Notes: generated by a model not told the origin, from the sequence alone. Shown: positions 38,502 through 47,385, counted from the stretch's first letter. The stretch: DNA of 58,691 bases from an uncultured Prevotellaceae bacterium (GCA_947170495.1 CAMVUB010000008.1:1-58691); one strand, 5' to 3'. Numbers and translations are program-made.

Positions 38502-40673
38502 ATGAAGAAGTTTTTTCTGGCTCTGACGCTCATGATGATGACGGGCGCGATGATGGCTATTCCCGTGAAGCGTGGAATGTGGGTCACCGTCACGCTGGCC
38601 GACGGCACGGAGGTGAGGGCAGAGCGAGTGGGTGATGAACACGGCCACTGGCTGCGGGCTGCCGACGGCACCTGCTATGTGATGGAGGGCGACGCCTATG
38701 TGAAGGCGGATGCCCAGGCGCTGCAACGCAAGCGTGAGGCGCGCAAGGCAGCGCGCAACGCAGCCCGCAAGGTCATCTACGCCAGCACCACCGACGGCCT
38801 GGGTAAGAAGGGTGTGATGAGTCGCGGCTCGGTGCCCAGCATTGGCGCGTACACGATTCCCGTAGTGATGGTGCAGTTCAATGACCTGAAGTTCAAGAGC
38901 ACCACCACGGTGGCGAAGATGAACCGCTACTACAACGAGGAGGGCTACAGCGATGAGTCGGGAGCCGTAGGTTCCGTGCGCGATTACTTCAAGGACCAGA
39001 GCGGCGGGCAGTTCGTGCCCACGTTCGATGTCGTGGGTATCGTAACGCTCAGCAAATCCTATAAGTATTATGGTCAGAACGACAGCAACGGCAACGACAA
39101 GGGGCTGGACGAGCTGCCGCGCGATGTCATAGCTGCAGCCATCAGCCAGCTGGGAACGGATTTCTCTCAGTATGTCGTGCCGGCCGGTGATGCGTACCAC
39201 AGGACGGGCGTGCCCCTGCTGGCGATGTTCTACGCCGGCAAGGGTGAGGCTACCGAGAATTATGGCGAGAATTATCTCTGGCCCTGTGAATGGGACGACG
39301 AGGAAGACCCCATAGGCACTGGTACCTACCAGGGGGTACACTTCAACAGTTTCTTCATCGGTAATGAGCTGTTTGGCAGTCAGCTGATGGGCATGGGCGT
39401 GTTCTGCCATGAATTCGGACACGCACTGGGACTGCCTGATTTCTATTGCACCGACTACAATTATGGTTATGATGACCCCTTCGGATTCTGGTCCATCATG
39501 GACTCGGGCGCCTATATGGACGACGAGTGCCGTGCGCCCGCAGGATACAATGCTTATGAGAAGAGCTATATGGGTTGGCTGGAGCTGAAGGAACTGGGCA
39601 CGACGGGTTCCGTCACGCTGCAAGCTCCCGATGGATTGGCCGAAAATTCAGCGTATATCGTGCGCAATAGCTCCACGGAGACCTTCATCCTTGAGAACCG
39701 ACAGCCGGGCACGTGGCAACCCGAGCAATACGGGTCGGGCGTGCTGGTGAGCCGCATCGCCTATAGTCAGTCTTACTGGGAAAACAACAAGGTCAACAAT
39801 ACGCAGTCGCAGAAACGCGCGTGCGCGCTGACGGCCGACGGCGCCAAGATGTACTTCTCGGCATCGTCATCGAACCTCTATGGCAACAAAAAGACCAGCA
39901 TCGATGTGCTGAAGACATTGAATAAGAGCAGTAAGACCATCGGCATCACCAAGATCACGAAGAACAACGACGGCACCATCACGCTGACGCTGACAGGGGA
40001 TGACCCGACGCCTACGCCGGATCCGGATCCGGACCCGACACCTACGCCCACTCCCACGCCCGACCCGGACGGCGCTATCTTCTATGAGTCCTTCGACCAG
40101 TGCAATGGCACCGGCGGCAATGATGGAAAGTGGAACGGTAACATAGCAATGAGTACTACCAAGTTCCATACGGATAACGATGGCTGGCAGGTGACTGGCG
40201 ATAAATCCTACGGCGCTGACCAATGCGCGAAGTTCGGAACTTCTAGTATCTCGGGTGAAGCCACCACGCCTTCCTTCACGCTCAACGGCTCTGCCACGCT
40301 GACCTTCCGCGCCGGCGCATGGGACAGCAGGAATGACGCTATCACGCTCAACCTCTCGACTACCGGCGGCACGCTGACGCCCTCCACCGTGACGATGACA
40401 AAGGGCAACTTCGATGATTTCACGGTGCAGGTGACAGGTACGGGTGTGATGACCATCTCCTTCAGCTCCACCCAAGGGCGCTTCTTCCTGGATGAGGTGC
40501 TGGTGAAAGCAGATACGGCGGATGGCATTGAGAGCCTCAACGGTCCCGCCCCCGACCCCTCCACTGTTAGGGCGGGGAGGATTTACACCATCGACGGGCG
40601 GTTCGCAGGTACTGACCTGCGCCAGCTACCCCGCGGCATGTATGTCATCGACGGCAAGAAGGTAGTGAAGTAG
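38502..40673 (+). CDS. Secreted M6-family metalloprotease with T9SS-type tail
   Basis: A 723-residue immune-inhibitor-A-like zinc protease. Signal peptide MKKFFLALTLMMMTGAMMAIP, propeptide to about 110, catalytic domain with HEFGHALGLPD (303-313) and the downstream Met-turn-like FWSIMDSGAYMDDECRAP. A (DP)n/(TP)n linker (DPTPTPDPDPDPTPTPTPT) near 505-523 leads to a C-terminal beta-sandwich. The end RIYTIDGRFAGTDLRQLPRG, closing YVIDGKKVVK, is a type-A sorting tail. It probably degrades extracellular proteins. The TAG stop begins a 19-bp inverted copy of the tRNA-Phe 3' part. Confidence 0.9.
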   Translation: MKKFFLALTLMMMTGAMMAIPVKRGMWVTVTLADGTEVRAERVGDEHGHWLRAADGTCYVMEGDAYVKADAQALQRKREARKAARNAARKVIYASTTDGLGKKGVMSRGSVPSIGAYTIPVVMVQFNDLKFKSTTTVAKMNRYYNEEGYSDESGAVGSVRDYFKDQSGGQFVPTFDVVGIVTLSKSYKYYGQNDSNGNDKGLDELPRDVIAAAISQLGTDFSQYVVPAGDAYHRTGVPLLAMFYAGKGEATENYGENYLWPCEWDDEEDPIGTGTYQGVHFNSFFIGNELFGSQLMGMGVFCHEFGHALGLPDFYCTDYNYGYDDPFGFWSIMDSGAYMDDECRAPAGYNAYEKSYMGWLELKELGTTGSVTLQAPDGLAENSAYIVRNSSTETFILENRQPGTWQPEQYGSGVLVSRIAYSQSYWENNKVNNTQSQKRACALTADGAKMYFSASSSNLYGNKKTSIDVLKTLNKSSKTIGITKITKNNDGTITLTLTGDDPTPTPDPDPDPTPTPTPTPDPDGAIFYESFDQCNGTGGNDGKWNGNIAMSTTKFHTDNDGWQVTGDKSYGADQCAKFGTSSISGEATTPSFTLNGSATLTFRAGAWDSRNDAITLNLSTTGGTLTPSTVTMTKGNFDDFTVQVTGTGVMTISFSSTQGRFFLDEVLVKADTADGIESLNGPAPDPSTVRAGRIYTIDGRFAGTDLRQLPRGMYVIDGKKVVK

Positions 40674-40691
40674 TTCGATTCCTGGTGACAC
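40673..40691 (+). repeat. Inverted copy of the tRNA-Phe T-arm/acceptor segment
   Basis: GTTCGATTCCTGGTGACAC begins on the last base of the M6 protease stop codon. It is identical to the tRNA-Phe gene from the T-arm to near its 3' end (reverse complement of 40747-40765). The two copies are inverted and 55 bp apart, with a terminator hairpin between. Confidence 0.9.
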
Positions 40692-40706
40692 TACAGACGA
40701 AAAAGT

Positions 40707-40741
40707 GAAGCCCTGATTGAGAAATCAACCAGGGCTTCTTT
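40707..40741. terminator. Terminator between M6 protease and tRNA-Phe
   Basis: GAAGCCCT, GATT, loop GAGA, AATC, AGGGCTTC followed by TTTG on the plus strand. It can serve the protease transcript and possibly the convergent tRNA transcript. Confidence 0.75.
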
Positions 40742-40744
40742 GTG

Positions 40745-40817
40745 TGGTGTCACCAGGAATCGAACCGGGGACACAAGGATTTTCAGTCCTTTGCTCTACC
40801 AACTGAGCTATGACACC
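40745..40817 (-). tRNA. tRNA-Phe(GAA)
   Basis: A 73-nt cloverleaf on the minus strand. Acceptor GGTGTCA/TGACACC, D-arm GCTC-AGTTGGTA-GAGC, anticodon stem AAGGA/TCCTT with loop CTGAAAA (anticodon GAA), T-arm CCCGG-TTCGATT-CCTGG. Discriminator A; CCA is not encoded. A promoter sits 55 bp upstream. Confidence 0.97.
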
Positions 40818-40862
40818 ATCTTTTGTGCTTCCTTGGCAGCCTTTAGAGGCGGTGCTTTCAGT

Positions 40863-40904
40863 TTTGCGGGTGCAAAGGTAGGGGTTTTCTGTGAATCCTG
40901 CAAG
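40863..40904 (-). promoter_or_regulatory. tRNA-Phe promoter with conserved start-region motif
   Basis: On the minus strand CTTGCAGGA (-33 region from 40904), then TACCTTTG (40880-40873), followed directly by CACCCGCAAA. The 18-base TACCTTTGCACCCGCAAA also precedes tRNA-Pro and appears at the right window edge. Confidence 0.75.
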
Positions 40905-40976
40905 GCTTTTGGCAAAAAAATGGCTCTGCTGCTATAATTTTTCACGTTTCACTTTTCTTTTCTCACATTTTATCCT

Positions 40977-40998
40977 TACCTTTGCACCCGCAAACGAG
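40977..40998 (+). promoter_or_regulatory. tRNA-Pro promoter with conserved start-region motif
   Basis: TACCTTTG at 40977-40984 followed by CACCCGCAAACGAG, the same block as in front of tRNA-Phe and at 58661-58682. Confidence 0.75.
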
Positions 40999-41020
40999 CA
41001 AAGTGATGCTCGCGCGCATT

Positions 41021-41093
41021 CGGAAAGTAGCGCAGTTGGTAGCGCACTACGTTCGGGACGTAGGGGTCGGGCGTTCGAGTCGCCTCTTTCCGA
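41021..41093 (+). tRNA. tRNA-Pro(CGG)
   Basis: A 73-nt cloverleaf: acceptor CGGAAAG/CTTTCCG, D-arm GCGC-AGTTGGTA-GCGC, anticodon stem CTACG/CGTAG with loop TTCGGGA (anticodon CGG), T-arm GGGCG-TTCGAGT-CGCCT, discriminator A, no encoded CCA. A hairpin terminator follows. Confidence 0.97.
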
Positions 41094-41103
41094 CCTTCAC
41101 TCC

Positions 41104-41134
41104 ACAAGGCCTGCTCATCGTGAGCGGGCCTTGT
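41104..41134. terminator. Hairpin terminator after tRNA-Pro
   Basis: ACAAGGCCTGCTCA pairs with TGAGCGGGCCTTGT (one G-U) around TCG. It overlaps the last codons of the convergent VanZ-like gene. Confidence 0.75.
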
Positions 41135-41552
41135 CGTTATGGCGCCATCTATATATATAATGTATAAGGAGGCTGAGGCAGAAACCGATGCCGACGCCGA
41201 GGCTGTTGGCGGCGAAGTCGAGCCACTCGCCGCTGCGGTAGGAGGTGGCGTAGGTCTGCAGGAGTTCCAGCGTGCCGCCCATGAGGATGGGGGCGAGGAC
41301 GGACCAGAAGAGGAGGCGGACAGCGTGGTGGCTGTCGGCGCTGTGGCGGCGCCAGTACTCATGGCCGATGACAAGGGCAAAGACGGCGTACATGACCATG
41401 TGTGTCCATTTGTCGGCAAAGGGTACGTTTTTGGCGATTTCAACGGCACCGATGGGCAGCAGCGACAGCAGCAGGATGGCGACGGCCACAAGGTAGGAGA
41501 GGGGATAACGACGCAGCGAGGGCAGTGGCCGGCAGGAACAATTTATGGGCAT
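41115..41552 (-). CDS. VanZ-like membrane protein
   Basis: A 145-residue membrane protein with about four hydrophobic segments and the VanZ pattern: PFADKWTHMVMYAVFALVIG, then LEWLQ-like GGTLELLQTYATSYRSGEWLDFAANSLGVGIG, quoted in part. VanZ-type proteins give teicoplanin resistance in enterococci, but most bacterial members have no known role and no van genes are present here. The last residues (KARSR) are encoded by the tRNA-Pro terminator. A -7 element lies at 41581-41588. Confidence 0.82.
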   Translation of the reverse strand: MPINCSCRPLPSLRRYPLSYLVAVAILLLSLLPIGAVEIAKNVPFADKWTHMVMYAVFALVIGHEYWRRHSADSHHAVRLLFWSVLAPILMGGTLELLQTYATSYRSGEWLDFAANSLGVGIGFCLSLLIHYIYRWRHNDKARSR

Positions 41553-41580
41553 AGACCGCAGATTTATGTGAATTTTTGTG

Positions 41581-41609
41581 CAAAGGTAAGACTTTTATTC
41601 GTACTTTTG
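41581..41609. promoter_or_regulatory. Divergent -7 elements for VanZ-like and NSS genes
   Basis: TACCTTTG on the minus strand (41588-41581) faces the VanZ-like gene. TACTTTTG on the plus strand (41602-41609) faces the transporter. They lie 13 bp apart, so the two promoters overlap and may compete. Confidence 0.65.
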
Positions 41610-41617
41610 CCGCCAAA

Positions 41618-42979
41618 ATGGAAAATAGAGGTTCTTTTGGCAGTAAATTAGGCATTATCCTAGCGTCGGCGGGTTCGGCCGTGGGGCTGGGAAATGTATG
41701 GCGTTTCCCCACCGAGGTGGGAATGAACGGCGGCGCGGCGTTTATCCTCATCTATATTGCCTGCGTCATGCTCATGGGTATCCCCCTGATGACGGCAGAG
41801 TTCATTGTGGGGCGCCACACGCATAAGAACCCCGTGGATGCCTATCGCACGCTGGCACCGAAGACGGGCTGGGTGTTCCAGGGCATCATGGGTGTCTTCG
41901 CCGCGTGGTTCATCCTGAGCTACTACAGCGTGGTGGCGGGATGGACGCTGAAGTACCTGGTGTCAGCCGTCGCGGACCAGGTGACCACAATGACCGACAG
42001 TGCCGCCTACTTCACGGAGTTCACGCAGAATGCGTGGATGCCGGTGGTGGCGATGGCTGCGGTGCTGCTGATGTCGCACTGGGTGATCGTGCGCGGTGTG
42101 CAGGGCGGCATTGAGAAATACTCCAAGATGATGATGCCGATGCTGTTGCTGATCATTGCCGTGCTGGTGGTGTGCTCCTTCGCCATGCCCGGTTCCGACA
42201 CGGGCCTGCGCTTCCTGCTGAAACCGGACTTCACGAAGATCAACGGCGACGTGCTGCTGAGTGCGATGGGGCAGGCGTTCTTCTCGCTCAGCGTGGGGAT
42301 GGGATGTCTCTGCACCTATGCTAGCTATTTCACGGACGATGCCAAGCTGATGAAGACGGCGGGCAGCGTGGCCTTGATAGATACGTCGGTAGCTGTGATG
42401 AGCGGTTTCATCATCTTCCCCGCCGTGTTCTCGGTGGCTGACGTGGCGCCGGACGCAGGTCCCGGACTCGTGTTCATCACGCTCCCCACGGTGTTCCAGA
42501 CGGCATTCGCACATGCCCCGCTGATAGGCTGGCTGTTTGCGGTGATGTTCTACACGCTCCTGCTGCTGGCGGCGCTGACGAGCATGATGAGCCTGCACGA
42601 GCCTGTGACATCGTTCCTCATCGAGCGCTTTGCGATGAAGCGGCGCACGGCCACGAGTGTGGTGACCTTCTCGTGTATCGCGCTGGGCACGCTCTGCGCG
42701 ATGAGCTTTGGACCGCTGGCGGACGTGCGCTGGCTGTTCGGCATGACATTCTTCGATTTCTTCGACTTCGTATCGGCCAAGATCATCATGCCGCTGGGAG
42801 GTTTCCTGCTGAGTATCTTCGTGGGGTGGTATCTCCCGAAAGACCTGGTCGTAAAAGAAATCACGAACAACCATGCGTTGCATTTCCCGCGCTGGTTGTT
42901 CGTGGGTTTCTTCTTTTTGATTCGTTGGGTCGCCCCTATGGCCATCGTGGCCATCTTTATCAATGAACTTGTTTCCTAA
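41618..42979 (+). CDS. Neurotransmitter:sodium symporter (NSS/SNF family)
   Basis: A 453-residue LeuT-type sodium-coupled amino-acid transporter with about 11 membrane segments. The start at ATG 41618 gives MENRGSFGSKLGIILASAGS, then the unwound TM1 signature AVGLGNVWRFPTEVGMNGGAAF. Other family residues are PLMTAEFIVGRHTH, FFSLSVGMGCLCTYASYF and LLLLAALTSMMSLHEPVTSFLIE. Substrate, probably a small amino acid, cannot be fixed. The last codons lie in a 16-bp hairpin stem. Confidence 0.92.
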   Translation: MENRGSFGSKLGIILASAGSAVGLGNVWRFPTEVGMNGGAAFILIYIACVMLMGIPLMTAEFIVGRHTHKNPVDAYRTLAPKTGWVFQGIMGVFAAWFILSYYSVVAGWTLKYLVSAVADQVTTMTDSAAYFTEFTQNAWMPVVAMAAVLLMSHWVIVRGVQGGIEKYSKMMMPMLLLIIAVLVVCSFAMPGSDTGLRFLLKPDFTKINGDVLLSAMGQAFFSLSVGMGCLCTYASYFTDDAKLMKTAGSVALIDTSVAVMSGFIIFPAVFSVADVAPDAGPGLVFITLPTVFQTAFAHAPLIGWLFAVMFYTLLLLAALTSMMSLHEPVTSFLIERFAMKRRTATSVVTFSCIALGTLCAMSFGPLADVRWLFGMTFFDFFDFVSAKIIMPLGGFLLSIFVGWYLPKDLVVKEITNNHALHFPRWLFVGFFFLIRWVAPMAIVAIFINELVS

Positions 42980-43010
42980 GCGACCCCAGCGGGGCGCTTA
43001 GGAAACAAGT
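42967..43010. terminator. 16-bp hairpin terminator overlapping the NSS stop
   Basis: ACTTGTTTCCTAAGCG (42967-42982) pairs perfectly with CGCTTAGGAAACAAGT (42995-43010). The TAA stop of the transporter lies inside the stem. It also ends the convergent calycin/PCMD gene 6 bp away. Confidence 0.8.
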
Positions 43011-43015
43011 CTCTC

Positions 43016-46000
43016 TTACTTTACAAGGATCTTCTTGCCGCTGACGATGTTCACGCCCTTCTGCAGGCGGCTCAGGCGCTGACCGCTCACGTTGTAGATG
43101 GCAGCATCTTGAACCTTGAAACCTGAACCTTGAACCTCAGAGATTCCATCGGTGAAGTTCTCGCCGAACACAACTATAATGGATTCCTCGCGATCATCCA
43201 TAAAGGTGCTAATCGTGCAATAGAGCTTATACTGTGCTATCTTGCCAGACATGGCAACAGGAATCTCACCGAATTGGCTACCTAACCAATAGAGTTCACT
43301 GTCGTCGCCATCCTGGATGGTGATGGTCTCGTTGGTGGCGAACATGTAGTAGTCTTTGTCTTTTACTTCCATGGGAACGATATCACGGAGCTCAATATTT
43401 CCCAGAGGAGCTCGATTGCCGTCCTGGGTAATCAAGACAAAGTTTTTGAGCGACAGATTAATGGTACCATCTTCGTTGACAGTCATCTGCAGATCTGCCT
43501 CTTGGTCAGCATTGCGTACACCATTAACACGCACGACAAGGCCGTCATGGTAAGTGAAATCACGCAAGATAGGATTCTCGCCATGTTCATCACCGCCACC
43601 ATCATCCACCTTAGGCCAGTCGGCATCCTTACCGAATTCGACATGGATGGTACCTACGCCCGTCATGTTGATGTCGATGGTGCAATAGAGCTTGTCGGTA
43701 CCTGCCTTACCTGCAAGCGTGATGGGGATGTCGCCCAGCAGAGGACCCGTCCAAGAGGTTACATTGGGGTCATCACCCTCCTCGATGGTTACCGCTACAT
43801 CTTTCTTGAAGGTGGCATACGCCACACCATTCTTTAAGGTGTAGGGTACATTTTTCACGCGGATGGTACCTACAGGCATGATATCACCATCGTTTGCCAA
43901 GCAGAAGTTCTTAAGGACGAGGTCCAAGGTGTTGTTATTCTTATGGTAGTCCACGCTGATAATGGTCTTCTGTGGGGCCGTAGCGCTGCCATTGAGCGTG
44001 ACAACCAAATCATCTTCGTAGTCCTGGTGGTCGGGAAGGGTGATCTTTCCTGGGCCAGGCTGTGGGCCGTCACCACCACCCTCTTGCTGTTGGGCATCAA
44101 TGAGTGATTTACCAAAGAGGACCTCTATGTACTGGCTCATGCGTTCCTTCAGGTCAATGACGATGTGTACGTGCAGCGAGTCAGGCACATCACGGCCGCG
44201 CAGCTCCTGACCCTCAATCTGGAGGGGTACCTCGCCCAACACGGGGCCGAGCCATTGTACACCTTCGGGGCTGTCGCCAGCTTGAATGGCGGTGTTACAT
44301 TCTGTCTGGAACTTGCCTTCTGTGTCCAGTTGAAGTCCTTTCACAACGATGGTGCCGACATTCACAGGACTGTTGATGTTACCCATTCTGAAGTTCTTAA
44401 GAACCAAATCGGTCTCGCCTGTGTTCCATTCCTGCATGGTGATGGATGCATTCTGAAGTTCATTGTCACCTTGGTTTACAGAAATCTGAATCAAGTCCGT
44501 GTAAGTACGCTCGCTGATGACCTTCACTTGCGGCAGGAAATGAATCTTATAGGTATGTATGTTCTCCGGCTGCTCTGCAACATTACCACCGCTCACGGTA
44601 ATGGTCAATAGACGTTCATCTTCATTGTAAGAGGTTGCGATGGTGGCACTGCGACCGTCAGAGGTGAGCTGCAGGAGTTCGGCCTCGTAGTCGGCATCAA
44701 TTTCTGCAAAGCCCTCCTCGTTGAAGACTACTTCCTGTCCGTTATAGGCTGCTGTGGCCAGGCTGGAGAAGAAGAGGAACTCAATATCGTCGGCTTCTAA
44801 TGTGTTATTTTGCTTGGTGTTCAGCGGTGTCCAATAGTCGGCGCTGGAGATGATGATATTCATCTTCTCAGGTACCGCTTCTTCCTGGCCTTCAACATAG
44901 GTGAGGGGCACAGTGATGGTTTCCCAATCATTGTCTTTTGTGGCCTCAAATTCGTAGTCACAGGAGGCTATAAGTTGTCCGTCGCCTCCAGATGTTTCGA
45001 TACGACCCATAATGGCTTCATCCACGTCATCCTGCTCGGCCTCGGGGGTATCTTTAGCACCTATTTTGCTCTTAAATGTTCCTTTCCAAAGGTAGGCAAT
45101 GATATGTGCTTTCTCTTCACCACCTGGTGTAGTGCGCTTGAATTGCCCACGGATGGCATCCGGACGTTGCGTATATTTCCGGCCACCATAGACACCTCCG
45201 TTACGGCGGTCTTTATTATAGTAAGTGACATAATTCCAAGGTGTTCCGTAGCTCACGAAAGCAGGAACATAATTACCGGCAGAGTTGAGGGTGATATCAT
45301 TCTTATAGGTGTTTTGAAGTTTCACAGCCTTGCCCTCTCCGTTTACTCCAGCTGTTTCGAAGACGACTTCTGCTTTAATCGTGGAAGTTCCAAAGAAACC
45401 TAATCCAGCAAGGTTAATGCTGCTACCATTCCATCCCTCTGGTTCAGTCCCAGGTCGCTGACGCATCTCATTTCTTCCATTCTGCCAACTCTCGCCACAA
45501 GCGTCCTTCCATTGCTCAAAGTCTCCGAACGGGACAAGGCTGCCATAGAAATCGGAAATAGCAGGATCTGGTTGCGGCTCAGGCTTTTCATTCTCCTTGC
45601 CTGAGAAGACGATGGTGTAGGTGTGCTTGTTGCCGGGATTCTCGGCGATGTCCTCACCCGTGATGCTGACGGTGAGCGTCTTGCTGGCCTCAGCATAGTA
45701 GGAGCTGATGGTGGCTCCCTGGCCGCTCTTCAGTTGGAGCAGGGTCTCGTCGTAGGTGCCGTCGATATTGACGGTGGTGCCCGTGAAGGGGATGTCCTTG
45801 CCGTTGAAGGTGACGGCGCGCAGGTCGCTGTAGTACAGGAACTCCACATCGTCCACGAACATATAGTCATTAGCGTTACCCTGACCAGGGGTGCCGCTGG
45901 TCGTCAGGGTGATCAGGGCGTAGGCAGGGCGTGTGCCGTCGGTGACATCATAGACGAACGGGATAATCACCTCCTGCCACTCATCGGTGCAGGCAATCTC

Positions 46001-46525
46001 GGAGGTGTTGGCCTTGGCGATGCGCGTGGCAGTGATGGTGTTGCCAGCAGGGTCTTGGAAATAGCCCGTTGTGTGGAGATTACAGCTGGCACCGGCAGGG
46101 TAGGCGCAGGAGCCCTTCACCCATACGCGCATGGCGTCGGGCAGACCCGTGAACTTCTGGTGGAAGTCGGCATCGTCCTCGTTGGTGTAGTTGTAGTTGC
46201 CGTTGGCGTCTGTTGCGCTTGTGCTGCCCATGTTGATGCAACCAGTAGTGAGGTTGCCCTGAGCTACCACACCGAAGACGGAACGGGCATAGATGCGGGC
46301 ACTGAAGTTGCCAGAGTGAGCGTCGTCGCCCTTCTGGACTTGCTGCGCGGCAGCAAAGCTTTTCATGCTGCCGGTGCCAGACATGAACGAATTCCAGTGG
46401 GTGGGTTCAATCGAAGTGCTCTCTTCGTTGTCCCAATCCTCAAAGCTGGGATTCTGAATCTGGCGCTGCGCCATGGCGGTCAGCATACATGCGCTGACGC
46501 AGAGGAGGGTAAAAAGTCTTTTCAT
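43016..46525 (-). CDS. Secreted protein with two PCMD-like and three calycin-like domains, T9SS-type tail
   Basis: An 1169-residue surface protein. Signal peptide to about 19. PCMD-like (putative carbohydrate metabolism) domain 1, about 22-310, and domain 2, about 325-665; both have the NPSFEDWDNEES / FGDFEQWKDACG start, EPTHWNSF / EPEGWNGSS, FVDDVEFLYYS / ADDIEFLFFSS and an Ig-like end. Three calycin-like beta-barrels follow at about 671-805, 840-966 and 990-1122, each with NLxLKNF, VGTIxV and a GPxLGxIPI-type strand. Type-A sorting tail 1140-1169 (AAIYNVSGQRLSRLQKG). Residues 1131-1139 (QGSGFKVQD) come from an inserted tandem repeat. Domain 1 is a clear paralogue of the 49133-51064 protein. 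Glycan binding is a plausible but unproven role. Confidence 0.82.
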   Translation of the reverse strand: MKRLFTLLCVSACMLTAMAQRQIQNPSFEDWDNEESTSIEPTHWNSFMSGTGSMKSFAAAQQVQKGDDAHSGNFSARIYARSVFGVVAQGNLTTGCINMGSTSATDANGNYNYTNEDDADFHQKFTGLPDAMRVWVKGSCAYPAGASCNLHTTGYFQDPAGNTITATRIAKANTSEIACTDEWQEVIIPFVYDVTDGTRPAYALITLTTSGTPGQGNANDYMFVDDVEFLYYSDLRAVTFNGKDIPFTGTTVNIDGTYDETLLQLKSGQGATISSYYAEASKTLTVSITGEDIAENPGNKHTYTIVFSGKENEKPEPQPDPAISDFYGSLVPFGDFEQWKDACGESWQNGRNEMRQRPGTEPEGWNGSSINLAGLGFFGTSTIKAEVVFETAGVNGEGKAVKLQNTYKNDITLNSAGNYVPAFVSYGTPWNYVTYYNKDRRNGGVYGGRKYTQRPDAIRGQFKRTTPGGEEKAHIIAYLWKGTFKSKIGAKDTPEAEQDDVDEAIMGRIETSGGDGQLIASCDYEFEATKDNDWETITVPLTYVEGQEEAVPEKMNIIISSADYWTPLNTKQNNTLEADDIEFLFFSSLATAAYNGQEVVFNEEGFAEIDADYEAELLQLTSDGRSATIATSYNEDERLLTITVSGGNVAEQPENIHTYKIHFLPQVKVISERTYTDLIQISVNQGDNELQNASITMQEWNTGETDLVLKNFRMGNINSPVNVGTIVVKGLQLDTEGKFQTECNTAIQAGDSPEGVQWLGPVLGEVPLQIEGQELRGRDVPDSLHVHIVIDLKERMSQYIEVLFGKSLIDAQQQEGGGDGPQPGPGKITLPDHQDYEDDLVVTLNGSATAPQKTIISVDYHKNNNTLDLVLKNFCLANDGDIMPVGTIRVKNVPYTLKNGVAYATFKKDVAVTIEEGDDPNVTSWTGPLLGDIPITLAGKAGTDKLYCTIDINMTGVGTIHVEFGKDADWPKVDDGGGDEHGENPILRDFTYHDGLVVRVNGVRNADQEADLQMTVNEDGTINLSLKNFVLITQDGNRAPLGNIELRDIVPMEVKDKDYYMFATNETITIQDGDDSELYWLGSQFGEIPVAMSGKIAQYKLYCTISTFMDDREESIIVVFGENFTDGISEVQGSGFKVQDAAIYNVSGQRLSRLQKGVNIVSGKKILVK
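43108..43140. repeat. In-frame CTTGAACC tandem repeat in the sorting-tail junction
   Basis: Degenerate TTGAACC units (CTTGAACCTTGAAACCTGAA and on) encode EVQGSGFKVQ between the last calycin-like domain and the sorting tail. Confidence 0.75.
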
Positions 46526-46573
46526 ATCTTATAATTTTCAATTCTCAATTTTCAATTCTCAATTGTCCATTCA
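46526..46573. repeat. TCAATTC-type tandem repeat between two co-transcribed genes
   Basis: Units of TTTTCAATTC / TCTCAATT fill the gap between the barrel gene stop and the calycin/PCMD gene start. The same family fills 55311-55383. Confidence 0.75.
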
Positions 46574-47368
46574 TCACAGCCTATAGCCCAGCCCAATCTT
46601 GGCATAGACAGGGTACATCTTGAAGGGGATTGTCTCAAAGCTGCTGGGGAAGATGCTGCTGAAGCTCCAGTCGAGTGCACCAAAGACATTGAGATGTCGC
46701 ATGGCCTTCCATTCGAACATGAATTCGAGACCCCAGTAGAAATGTTTCATGTTTCCTGCAAAGTCGTAAGTAGCTGCATTCTCAGATGTAATCTCAATTT
46801 TCCTACCTGTGGGGTCACCCTCACGAAGATAGCCAATACCATCCGGGTTGTCATAAACCTCGCCCTCGAAGGTTCCCTTACCGACAAACGAGAAGAACGG
46901 GCCTAAACCGATGTTCCAGCGGGGCGAAACACGGCAGGTACAGGTAATGGGGATGGTGATGCCCACCATCTCGGTATTGGTCACGTCGGTACCGGTGAAG
47001 TTACCCTCCAGATGATTACCGCCCATCTCAATTCCCATGCGATAGTTCTTCACATTGGCACTGGTATGGAAACCTTCCCAGAAGAAATGAACACCGGCCT
47101 GCAGTCCTAAACGACGCGTAAACATGATATAATAATCGGCTCCAAAAGTGATGCCGCCTAGAGGCTTGAACTCATTGATACTTCGAATCTCGTCAGGAAG
47201 AGGTATAGGAGATGTGCCACCAATGACGTAGCCAACGCGGAAGATCCAGCCACTATTATGAAGATCATGCGGCCCCCATTTCTCCCAACTGTCAACGGTC
47301 TCCTGTGCTTGTGTCTTACATGCAATCATGATAAGACCATATAAGATGATATTGCGTATTGCTTTCAT
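46574..47368 (-). CDS. Outer-membrane beta-barrel protein in the PCMD locus
   Basis: A 264-residue protein with a signal peptide (MKAIRNIILYGLIMIACKTQAQ). It has barrel-like strands with aromatic ends: GWIFRVGYVIGG, LGLQAGVHFFWEGF, RWNIGLGPFFSFVG, FYWGLEFMFEWKAM and the C-terminal VYAKIGLGYRL. No specific family recognised beyond a porin-like or OmpW-sized barrel. It lies between the PCMD lipoprotein gene (17 bp) and the large PCMD/calycin gene (48 bp), so the three should be co-expressed. It may anchor or secrete the neighbouring surface proteins; this is inference. Confidence 0.7.
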   Translation of the reverse strand: MKAIRNIILYGLIMIACKTQAQETVDSWEKWGPHDLHNSGWIFRVGYVIGGTSPIPLPDEIRSINEFKPLGGITFGADYYIMFTRRLGLQAGVHFFWEGFHTSANVKNYRMGIEMGGNHLEGNFTGTDVTNTEMVGITIPITCTCRVSPRWNIGLGPFFSFVGKGTFEGEVYDNPDGIGYLREGDPTGRKIEITSENAATYDFAGNMKHFYWGLEFMFEWKAMRHLNVFGALDWSFSSIFPSSFETIPFKMYPVYAKIGLGYRL

Positions 47369-47385
47369 ATTGAGATGTTATTTCA

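Noticed and set aside
40673-40817. Classical integrase attachment site at the tRNA-Phe gene
   Set aside because: The copy is inverted, lies only 55 bp away and no integrase gene is present; integration would leave direct repeats.
41115-41552. Glycopeptide resistance gene vanZ
   Set aside because: The VanZ fold is widespread in proteins with no resistance role and there are no van genes here; called only VanZ-like.
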